This document shows, piece after piece, positions 55,434 through 64,000 of a stretch of 64,000 bases of DNA. Source of the DNA: Fistulifera solaris (taxonomy: Eukaryota > Bacillariophyta > Bacillariophyceae > Naviculales > Stauroneidaceae); NCBI GenBank assembly GCA_030295235.1, contig AP026125.1:1798001-1862000 (forward strand). Reading direction: 5' to 3'. The position numbers and the translations under genes are program-made. The notes beneath the pieces were generated by a model, which did not search any database, was not told the origin of the DNA, and saw nothing but the letters and a program-made list of their open reading frames with translations. How positions within the stretch are numbered: the stretch's first letter is position 1; every line of letters starts with the position of its first letter.

Positions 55434-58016
55434 TTACTTAAAGTCTCCGTCGAAACCAGTGAAACCGGTAAGCTTGAAAATAGGATAAAACGGCTTTTCC
55501 TGAAGCTGTGAACACCAATTCCAGGCGCTTGTCAATCTTCCATCGACGCAGCTACCGGCATCGTACCATAGATCCGAACCACTTCCGTCGAATGCAGAGC
55601 GGAAGAAATCATATAAGATATCTTTTCGCAACTTTTCGACGCCGCCAAAGCCAGTGTTGATCATGGACAGAATGCCTTCGTCGTCTTTACAAATCCGTTC
55701 CAAGTTTTCGAGACAGCTTATGATAGGGCCTAGGATGCGAGGGACTGTCATTTATAAATGGGTTAGAGACCAACAAATCTTTTGTATCGCAAAACTATTC
55801 AATGAAAGTCACTTCATACCTTGTGTATATTTGTCGATGAAGCTGAGTGCATTTGGAACATTGTGATCACCCATGTGAACTACGCTGGAGCCCACCCAGT
55901 GACCCACATTGTTCCTTACTCGATTCAAAACTTCCTGCATCGCCTTGTAGGCACGAGGAGATTGTTGCACACGCTGCATACCCTGTCCCGTATCCTGCAA
56001 TGAATAGGTCACAGACTCGCTCAAAAGATCCTCTTCCGCCATGGCCCAAAGGCGGAACATATCATCGATGATGTCACGCCATAGTGTGAGACTTTGTAAC
56101 GCGTAGTAAAACTGTCGTTCGTGACTGTGAGAAAGGCGTGAACCCGCTTCACCACTAACGATGCTGAGCGAGTAACCCTCTTCGATCTTATTAGGTGAAA
56201 AATTCGACTTCAAAAAATCAATAATTTTGTCGATAGGCACTCTGTTGCTGTTGAGAAACGAGTTGTTATCGCATATCGAATAAAGACAAAGATGAATATC
56301 GTCTTGACTCAGTCGAGACGTCTGATACTTTCGCTTCAGAAGGTTTACGGCTCGTTCTTTTTTACGAATCTCCGTGTCGATGACCGACCGCGGTCGACCA
56401 AGAGCCAAAATTTCAATTGTTGCCGTTTCAATGAGCTCATCGGACAACAAGCCTAGACCGCCTCTTTCCTCCAAAAACTTGTAGACTGACTCAATCGGAC
56501 CTTTGACCGAAAAGCCTAAATGAGGCATAACAGTCGGCGAAACTGCATCTTGCAGCAGGTAAATAAGCTTTCCATACTCTGTCCTCATCTTCTCTGGATT
56601 CATTATTTTGTGTCGCCGCGCAATCTCAAACATTTGACGGAAGAATGGCTCGTAATCACTGTAATTTTCGGCTTCAATAAGCTTTTGTCCTGCTGTGTAA
56701 TCGCAAGCCGTCACCAGTCCACGTAATACGGAGGTAACGCCCTTCAGTTGCGCATGTGTGCGTCGCGCTCCACTGGAAAAGGAACGATCGACTTCGGATG
56801 TGTAATCACAGCAATTCATGGCCGCTTCTACAAGTCGTAGCATCTTACGTTCTCCGAGACTCAGGCGCAGTGGAATATACTTGGAGCGTTCCTTGACAGA
56901 AGAATGTGATCCCGACGAAAATCGGTCGTTGGTGGATCTGATTTCGAGTTGTTCCGCACCAGCTTCCAAGGATGTGAGCTCGGTATCTTCTTGATCGTGG
57001 AGAGTCGCTATAGCTTCGACTTCTTTTGCCGACGCATCAATGATCTCTTGCGCGTTTTCATCCGAAGAAAAGGCAACCGTGTATTGTGTGGTTTCAACAA
57101 TTTTCAGTAAGACTGGCTTTAATTTTTCCTCGTCCAAATAACCACTATCTAGGGCATTTTTATTCAAACGGATTGTGACGCAAGTTCCCGACTCTCCACG
57201 CACGTGCTGAAACTGATTGAATCCGTTCTCGGCAGTCGGTGAGGTTCCTTCTTCAAATGGTCGAATCAGATTAAATTTCTTCAGAGAGTCCCAATATCCT
57301 TCTTGCTCGGGTGCGCGGTCCATTCCGACTTCAAATACATAGTAATCATCAAATTTGGCTTTGGTACAAACTCGCACTCCGGTTCCGAGGGAACAGAAAG
57401 CGGCATAAAAACCACCAAGACATTTACTGCGACAGTCGAGTGCGGTAGCGGCTTCGGCGGGTTCTTCTTCCATCGGACTCGAGACATCGGAATCAGATTT
57501 TGTCTCCTCTTTATCATTCTGATCATTTTCTTCTCCGTTGGTAGCGACCGATGATTCATCTGACGGGTCCTCATCGTCGTCAGCGGATGTGGAGGAATCA
57601 TCCTCCAACGCGGCAGATTTTATGTTTTTCGCTGTACTGCTAATCAATCCTGCCCTCCCGATACCCAGAGAATTAATCAAATCTGTTCGAGTCATACCTG
57701 CTCCCATATCTGTGACGGACAAGGTTTGCTCGGTAGGATTGGCAGTGATACGCAAACAAAGCCGATGTTGAAACGCCGGATGTTTTCGAATATTCGCCGG
57801 CGTGGCGAAGTACATGGCATCCATGGCTTCCACAGCATTGCCTATTAAATGACTCAATGCATCGGAGAGCGAATCGATGAGAGTCGTTTCCGAGCGCATC
57901 GCCACTTCCAGGCGCTCGACGAGAGGTTGCGGGAGTGGGTAGGTCGCGTGTGATACATTCGTCGTCGACTGGGTCGGATGTTCCTCCGTATCTGTTTTGT
58001 TTTGCGGAGAAGTCAT
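55434..58016 (-). CDS. GHKL-type ATPase domain fused to DUF2009 (UPF0652)
   Basis: Two exons, 55820-58016 and 55434-55744, with a 75-base GT-AG intron. Residues about 40-310 form a GHKL (Hsp90/MutL-like) nucleotide domain: the N-box LSHLIGNAVEAMDA with Mg-binding N60, the DMGAGM motif at D103-M108, SLGIGRAG, and, after an acidic insert of about 75 residues, KCLGGFYAAFCSLGTGVRV and a GTCVTIRLNK strand. The usual catalytic Glu four residues before N60 is His56. From about residue 400 the protein is DUF2009: KYIPLRLSLGERKMLRLVEA, then MFEIARRHKIMNPEKMRTEY, LHLCLYSICDNNSFL-like strand, HERQFYYALQSLTLWRDI and NNVGHWVGSSVVHMGDHNVP. Both halves are complete and in one frame. Function unknown; intact DUF2009 proteins occur in fungi and plants. 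Confidence 0.8.
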
Positions 58017-58686
58017 TGCGGATTGCCGTTGTGCATGTATTCTTCGATTGGGGCGATCACTAAGTAATTATTTGATAGATGTATGTTTAATCTTCGCTCC
58101 ACTGAATGCCCTTTGAATAGTCTAGAGTCTAATGGAAAAATATTTATTTTTCGTCTCGCTTTCCTCCCGACCGCTCGTTAATGAAAACAAGCTCTTCTAC
58201 CCTACTAGCTATAGTAACTCGACCTACCGGTACTGGTAAAATAAAATTGAGAGTTTAGCGTGCTTATTTCCTATCCCTATGACAGAACCGAAACACAATC
58301 CGTCCCTCTAGACTATGTCTAGAATACGGGTTGCCAAGACATCGCCGAGGCAATGAGCAGGGGGGCTGCCATCTGATTCAGAATAAATATTGTGGCCAGG
58401 TCCGTCGGCCGGTACCGGTACTGGTACATCGTTTGGCTTTTCGATAATCCTCGTGCCTTTCACTTGAAAGACTCTTCCGGTAGAGCGCTACCAGTATGCT
58501 CTCTAGCGTCGTAGGCTTCCAATCTTTCATCACAATCCATTCACCTAAAATGCGCAAGTTGCAATGCACAATCCGATGTCAAAATTCAGCGCTGTTCACT
58601 ATAAGCTTAGAGTGTGACCTGAAATTTGCCAAGACTGCATTTCAGTTATGAATTTTTTCACTATCAAAGTGGATTGTAGAGTAGTC
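58017..58686. other. Intergenic, nothing recognised
   Basis: About 670 bases. It contains two copies of a TACCGGTACTGGTA palindrome-like word (near 58226 and 58412). The first part should hold the promoter of the GHKL-DUF2009 gene. Confidence 0.4.
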
Positions 58687-59420
58687 AACCGAACAACAAA
58701 GGGTTCCGTTTGGCGTCTCTCGCATCCGTCCATTGCCATTCAACTGCGAATATGATTATAAATACGGGAACAGAAAGTCGCAACAATGATGATTACGAAC
58801 TACTTGTTGAAAGTTTCCTTTATTTTCACGTCAAAGATCCGAGGATCGACACCTTGAATTTTTACTATCCGACGGAGTGTCGGTTTACGCCAGCCAAGAC
58901 TGGATTGTACAGTAGTCATGAATCATCATCATGAACCGAACAACAAAAGGGTTCCGTTTTGCGTCTCTCGCATCCGTCCATTGTCATTCAACTGCGAATA
59001 TGATTATAAATACGGGAACATAAAGTCGCAACAATGATGATTATGAACTACTTGTTGAAAGTTTCCTTTATTTTCACGTCAAAGATCCGAGGATCGACAC
59101 CTTGAATTTTTACTATCCGACGGAGTGTTGGTTTACGCCAGCCAAGACTGGATTGTACAGTAGTCATGAATCATCATCATGAACCGAACAACAAAGGGTT
59201 CCGTTTGGCGTCTCTCGCGTCCGTCCATTGCCATTCAACTGCGAATATGATTATAAATACGGGAACATAAAGTCGCATCAATGATGATTACGAACTACTT
59301 CTTGAAAGTTTCCTTTATTTTCACGTCAAAGATCCGAGGATCGACATCTTGAATTTTTACTATCCGACGGAGTGTTGGTTTACCAGCCAAGACTGGATTG
59401 TATTGTAGTCATGAATCATG
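58687..59420. repeat. Tandem repeat, three copies of about 245 bp
   Basis: Copies begin at 58687, 58934 and 59182, each with AACCGAACAACAAA, and a fourth start at 59421 is truncated. Periods are 247, 248 and 239. Each carries GATTATAAATACGGGAACA, then CCGAGGATCGACACCTTGAA and a TAGTCATGAATCATCATCAT tail. Copies differ by a few substitutions and small indels in the tail. The last copy runs into the 3' end of the next minus-strand gene. Confidence 0.93.
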
Positions 59421-60353
59421 AACCGAACAACAAACAGGGTGTGAAAGCGCGATGACAATTCACCGACAAAAATCAAGGTTACTCCTCTGGTGGAGATTTG
59501 AAACGGTTCAATGTCGTCAAAGCCATCCCTTTTGAAAACTTTGTACTCGATATGTCGCGCAGAGAAAGAGAGGGACAAAAGACAACGCGGCTTAAAATTC
59601 CAGCTGTTCGTTTCCAACGAGATATAAGCCATGGCATTCTTTAGTTCGGAAAGGTGTTTAAGATCCAAGGTGGAATACGCTGAGCCAGCGTTGCCGTACG
59701 TGTTTTTTTGCAAGAGAGTGTTCCAAACTCGCTTGTTCGTTTGGAGAGCGCCTTAGTAAAAGCTAGTCCTCCGTCTTGAAACATGCATTCAAGATCGACC
59801 TGCAAAGGATCCGGATGCGATGCCAATGCGATCGATTCTTCTGTGCAAAGTAAGCACCTTCGGTCCAGACGAAGAAGTCTTCGTGGATTTGTTTGAGTGA
59901 ATTTGTGGAGAAACTCAGACCTTATAAAAGCGGGATACGCCATGTGATCATCTAACGTACTGTATTCGCTCCAGATTCGTACTGTTTTCCCTTGTTCGTC
60001 CTTCAGGCAGAGAAGTTGTCCCGCGGTGCGTGATACGGCGTCTTTGGATACCCCATATACATGTACCCTCTTTTGCTCGAAATCGATGCTCATGTTGGCT
60101 GCTCGAAACTTTGATGGGTAACGAGGAACTGTCTTTGGCATCTTCTTCGTCACAATGAAGCTTTCTCCGTCCATCCACACCAGATGATTTCGATTCATTC
60201 TTTTACAAGTTCCTGGACGCTGAGAGGATCACGAACGTGTCGGTAAAAGTGTATCTTTGAACTATATTTGGTCGCGCGGAACTGGTTGATGAGGGTCGTC
60301 ATGTCTTCGTCAAACGCCTCGTGCGGAACCATTTCAAACCAGCATGAATTCAT
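59360..60353 (-). CDS. Unknown protein, frame interrupted
   Basis: ATG at 60353 gives MNSCWFEMVPHEAFDEDMTT, then INQFRATKYSSKIHFYRHVR. It meets a stop at 60195, overlapping the next frame's start MNRNHLVWMDGESF (one A more in the run would join them). That frame reads FRAANMSIDFEQKRVHVYGV, PAFIRSEFLHKFTQTNPRRL and LDRRCLLCTEESIALASHPD. A seven-A run near 59706, one A short, separates it from NTYGNAGSAYSTLDLKHLSE and FFSARHIEYKVF-like strands. The composition is strongly protein-like and repeats of LxxL type suggest an F-box/LRR-like fold, but I cannot name it. A further open frame (60359-60565) lies just upstream and may be its true N-terminus. The C-terminal end enters the tandem repeat. Confidence 0.5.
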
Positions 60354-60806
60354 TTTTACTTGATGCACTCGTTACTGTCTTTCTTTTCACTCGCAATAAA
60401 CACACTCGCGTCAAATATATCAGCAATGCTGTGTCCGTGGAGTTGCGATGAGGAGTGTTCATCATCTGCTTGCCAAAGTTCCTTCTGGGCCTTTTTCAGT
60501 TCTTCGAATGATGCACTGCGCGCGCCATTGCGATTGATGTTTCGGGAATAAGGCAACCGTGTCACATAAAAATAGATAGGCTAAACATGAAACGACGATA
60601 CTACATGATACTGGTATAGTAGTAAGTCTTAGTGTGACCTTTCATTGTGACTTGTGACGTCACGCTGAAAATAGGTTTTGCGGCGCACTTTTTGCGAGCG
60701 CAGCAGTTCGCAACGAAATTCGACAAAGCTTTTCATTTTTGACTTGCTTTGTTTTCTTTTGACTCATTGTTAGTGCACACTCTTCTGGAGCTGTTGAGAA
60801 AAGACC

Positions 60807-61574
60807 ATGCGCATTAACGTCTTTCTCCTCCTTGCATCACAGCTTGCAAAGTTGGCTGTGTCGTCGCCATTGGAAAACGACGACAACATTCTCCTAGAAG
60901 ATTTTGAGAACCCCCGTCGTCACTGGGAAGAAATGAACGATCCTGTTATGGGAGGAAAATCAAAGGGAACTTTTACGATAGAATACAATGTCGGTGTTTT
61001 TGAGGGAAATGTCGTGAACGTTCCTTTCCTACACGTCCTGGGCTTTATTCATGTGCGTACTATCGATTCACAGCCGTTCCCCGATATCTCGCACTGCGGC
61101 GCGTTTCGTATCAAACTTCAATCTCTGACTGATTACGAAGGTCTGAGATTTAGTTTTGGCGATGCGCATGCTCCTCACGGAAAGCGCTTTGCTTTTGGCT
61201 ACAAAACAAATTTGTCCGTACCGACGAATGAGTGGACAGAAGTGGTGATCCCCATGTCCGACTTTACCGATTACTGGGACGATGCGACCGGTGATGCTAT
61301 TGTTACATGTCAGGAAGACTCAAAATATTGTCCGACAGAAGAAGCATTGCGAAATTTGAAGAAAATGGCCATCTGGGGAGAAGGAGTCGCTGGGCAAGTC
61401 CATGTCGAAATTCAGTCGATTTATGCTACACAATGTGCTTCCGAAAACAACAGATACGTGGAGCAAGAAGACGGCTCTAGCCTAGCGCAAATGTGGATAT
61501 TGTCAGTTTTTCGAGGGTGGACGAATCAGGTTTCGCTGCCAGCGCATCTTTTGGATTACTTCTTTCGAAACTAG
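60807..61574 (+). CDS. CIA30 / NDUFAF1-like protein with signal peptide
   Basis: 255 residues, single exon. The N-terminus MRINVFLLLASQLAKLAVSS is a signal peptide; no mitochondrial presequence is visible. The CIA30 galactose-binding-like fold follows: ILLEDFENPRRHWEEMNDPV then MGGKSKGTFTI (the family's hallmark NDPVMGG-S-G), FRIKLQSLTDYEGLRFSFGD, AFGYKTNLSVPTNEWTEVVI, PMSDFTDYW and IWGEGVAGQVHVEIQSI. True NDUFAF1 assembles mitochondrial complex I. Diatoms have several CIA30 proteins with secretory or plastid leaders, so this one is probably secreted or ER-resident with an unknown ligand. Frame intact. Confidence 0.85.
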   Translation: MRINVFLLLASQLAKLAVSSPLENDDNILLEDFENPRRHWEEMNDPVMGGKSKGTFTIEYNVGVFEGNVVNVPFLHVLGFIHVRTIDSQPFPDISHCGAFRIKLQSLTDYEGLRFSFGDAHAPHGKRFAFGYKTNLSVPTNEWTEVVIPMSDFTDYWDDATGDAIVTCQEDSKYCPTEEALRNLKKMAIWGEGVAGQVHVEIQSIYATQCASENNRYVEQEDGSSLAQMWILSVFRGWTNQVSLPAHLLDYFFRN

Positions 61575-61870
61575 AGACAGCGATGGGTGGGTTTATTATT
61601 TGCCTATAACTTTCTTCGAGGCTTTAAAAGACTTGTATGGTGGGAAGCCCTATACCTGCTCACGTGATTAAACTCAATTGTACATCAATCGCGACTATAA
61701 ACGAGACGTTAAGCTCAAAGTTTATCCTTACAACTAGCTGCAAGATTTTATAGGAACTGCATTACTTTCTAAAAACTGCACTGTACAGAGATGAATGTTG
61801 TGTTGGTGGATAGTCTCTAGTTCTAAATCGGATACGCAACGAAAATTAGAGTGTGAGAACAATACGACTC
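61575..61870. other. Short intergenic region
   Basis: 296 bases between two plus-strand genes; terminator of the CIA30 gene and promoter of the DDHD gene. Nothing recognised. Confidence 0.4.
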
Positions 61871-63981
61871 ATGACTGAAACTCAGTCGGATTTGCGACGT
61901 CGTCGTCACGAACAAAAAGTCGTCCGGTGGAAGTTTCATGGAAGTTTCGAAAAGACGACAAAAGCATCAAAGGCACTTACAAGTACCTATACATCATTAC
62001 TAATAACTCCAAAGCATTCATCATGTCACCGCAGTGGGAAGGCGTTTTCGATCATTCGTTGGAAGCACCGGAGCCTGTCTGGCTGGCCCGCTGGATCAAC
62101 AAACCCGGAACAAACAAGTGGCTCCCTTTGTCCCCGGCGGATTGCAATGCGCTCAACAAAGGAACGACTGACCCGGTTTTAATCGAAGGAGGACGATCTA
62201 CTGTCTCAAATGGACGCATTTCTTATAATTTCGTTCGGGGAGCTGAACGTGAAGTCGATTACGCGACGTGGTTTATTGTTGACGAAGAGAACGGACCTAT
62301 TCCTATTTTCAATAAGCAAGATGCAGAACAAATCGAAGCATTGTATCAAGCCGCTGACAAAGCAGACCACATACAAGAAATACTAGACAAGGATGTTGTA
62401 TTACAGGATGGGCAGTATAAAGCAAAAGTGGTGAAACTTAACTCCAACGGCACAAAACTAGCAATGCGAAAAGTACCCACGGGTTGGATAGGAACGCGAT
62501 ATCAACTTCAGAGAGGTTACGGGGCGTACGATGGTCCTGTCGACTATGATACAATGTTAGGACCGGTTCGGCATCTGGTGTTTGTGATACATGGTATCGG
62601 TGAGCACGTAAGTCATCATTGCGAACGGTGTTGCTGAGACGAGTTTACAATCAGCGCCTCATTCGTTTTCAATTTAGTTTTTTAGCAAGGAAGACGTCAA
62701 ATGGCCTTCTATCGTCGAAGCTATGGATAAGATGCGACGCGGAGTTCAGGAAAAGCAAGTAGAGGGATGGGAAGAATCGAAAGGACCGTGTCCCGATCGT
62801 ATCGAATTCATTCCGATCGAGTGGTATGACAAGCTTCATGACAGTAGCACGTCTCTCATGCGCTCCCTGCGAGCTACAACGCTACAAACTATCCCTGCTC
62901 TCAGATCCATTGCGAATGATGTGATTTTGGATGTACTGCTTTACATGACACCAGCCTTCTGCGAGGCGACACTTGAATGCGTTACCTTTCAATTAACCGA
63001 GTTATATCACAAATTTCTCCACGTGTATCCCAATTTCTTATCCCAGGGTGGGACGATTTCTCTTATGGGACACTCCCTCGGGTCTGTCATTGTATGGGAC
63101 CTTTTATCAGTACTTAAAGAGAAGGAGACCAAAGGAAACCCTCAGTCTCAAACCGACTCATCTGGTCCCCAGATTCACGGAGTTTCGGTACAAAGTGACG
63201 ACAGCCAGTCGAATGAGGTGGGTTACCAAGCATACGCAGGTCACGATATTACGATGGATGGTAAAATTCAGATGGGAACATGGGGACCGTCGTTGACGAA
63301 GCCTCTCGACCAAACTATTCCTTTCCGTCCTCATTCCACTATCCTTTTAGGATCTCCACTTGGTCTGTTTCTTACTCTTCGAGGTGCTCACCCTGTCTTT
63401 GACGCGATCCGGCGGAATCACAAAATATTATTGGAGCCCTCAAGCGATGCATCTTGGGAGGGTTTAAAAGTGACATCGGAGATCTCTCCTTTTTCTTTAC
63501 CGACCGGCAGCCTTTTCAATATCTTCCATCCCAGTGACCCTGTTGCATATCGCATTGAACCATTACTTCTCCCGGTAGATCTTGATCCAGACAATTTGCC
63601 AACAGTAAGTTGTTGCGCTATTTCTGTATTCTTTTGTGGTAATTTTTGCTGTTACGCTTGTCCACTGACATGATCCTGTCCGTATCTTTTCCCTTAGCCG
63701 CTATATCTAACAGCCCTTGGGAAATCTGTTCGTTTGCACATCAAAGCCAAGCAGCTACATAGTCAACTTCGCAAAAGCGTTTTGGACACGAAAAATTCGT
63801 GGAATGTACTTCTCGCCTCTGCTGTTACAGCATTGAAAGTCGACAGCACCACTTGTGAGGCCGGAGAAAGTGCGGCTAGCAACGGCATCCTCTCACAACC
63901 TATTGTTTTTCCTCTCGGGGGCACCAGCAAAAGAATTGATTTTTCGTTACAGCCTGGGGTCATCGACAATGAGTACATAAG
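61871..63981 (+). CDS. DDHD-family phospholipase A1, 3' end outside the window
   Basis: ATG at 61871 (MTETQSDLRRRRHEQKVV). One frame change near 61922 (GG for GGG) leads into VEVSWKFRKDDKSIKGTYKY. Introns: 62608-62677 (70 nt) and 63605-63697 (93 nt); a GTAAGAT donor at 63982 shows that coding continues past the window. The WWE-like N-terminal part has YDTMLGPVRHLVFVIHGIGE, then EFIPIEWYDKLHD, the nucleophile elbow ISLMGHSLGSVIVWDLL (Ser in GHSLG), and the beginning of the DDHD domain: HSTILLGSPLGLFLTLRG and NIFHPSDPVAYRIEPLL. DDHD enzymes are intracellular PA-preferring phospholipases A1 linked to ER-Golgi traffic and lipid-droplet turnover. The Asp of HPSDPVAY is the third-site DDHD residue. 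Confidence 0.9.
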
Positions 63982-64000
63982 GTAAGATATTCAGTACGTA

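Overview
The window looks like nuclear DNA of a diatom, most likely a raphid pennate. Genes are dense on both strands. Introns are short (about 57-150 nt, GT-AG), one predicted protein has a bipartite plastid presequence, and the retroelement is a Ty1/copia type of the kind common in diatoms. Assignment to a species is not possible from the sequence alone.

Layout. 1-2011: remnant of a Crypton-like tyrosine-recombinase DNA transposon. 2552-3547: TRM7-type tRNA methyltransferase. 5484-7641: muniscin-like mu-homology protein. 7748-8615: R2R3 Myb. 9172-10195: NAP-family histone chaperone. 10857-14817: large PDZ-SYLF-PH-like protein. 14874-15965: zinc alcohol dehydrogenase. 16763-17892: glutaminyl cyclase. 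17964-22515: a divergently transcribed pair of paralogous five-pass membrane proteins. 22947-31310: gene-poor stretch holding a 34-bp minisatellite split by a young copia element (24788-30957, 368-bp LTRs that read as identical, 6-bp target duplication). 31311-35524: two related protein kinases around a minus-strand ankyrin gene. 35572-38724: RPA12, a Rab GTPase and a phosphoesterase-like protein. 39121-39660: an array of near-perfect palindromes. 39809-45658: NAA60-like acetyltransferase, atypical SDR, a probable thylakoid-lumen protein, a cyclic-phosphodiesterase-like protein and a SET protein. 46161-49408: Kelch-BTB protein and a tail-anchored protein. 49521-53316: TYW3-Kelch fusion and an alpha/beta hydrolase. 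54020-54155: a cluster of hairpins (possible ncRNA). 54652-58016: GNAT protein and a GHKL-ATPase/DUF2009 fusion. 58687-59420: three copies of a 245-bp tandem repeat. 59360-63981: unknown protein, CIA30-family protein and a DDHD phospholipase that runs off the window.

Working themes. Two genes act in tRNA anticodon-loop modification (TRM7, TYW3-Kelch). Others cover transcription and chromatin (RPA12, Myb, NAP, SET), membrane traffic and lipids (Rab, muniscin-like, SYLF, DDHD), and signalling (the kinases, Kelch-BTB). No operon-like grouping is expected or seen; many genes are divergent or convergent with short spacers.

Caution on quality. At least a dozen otherwise conserved genes are interrupted by single-base frame changes, most of them inside homopolymer runs. 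Tidy domain order continues on both sides of each break. I read this mainly as uncorrected long-read indels rather than mass gene death, so several CDS entries are spans containing a frame change.
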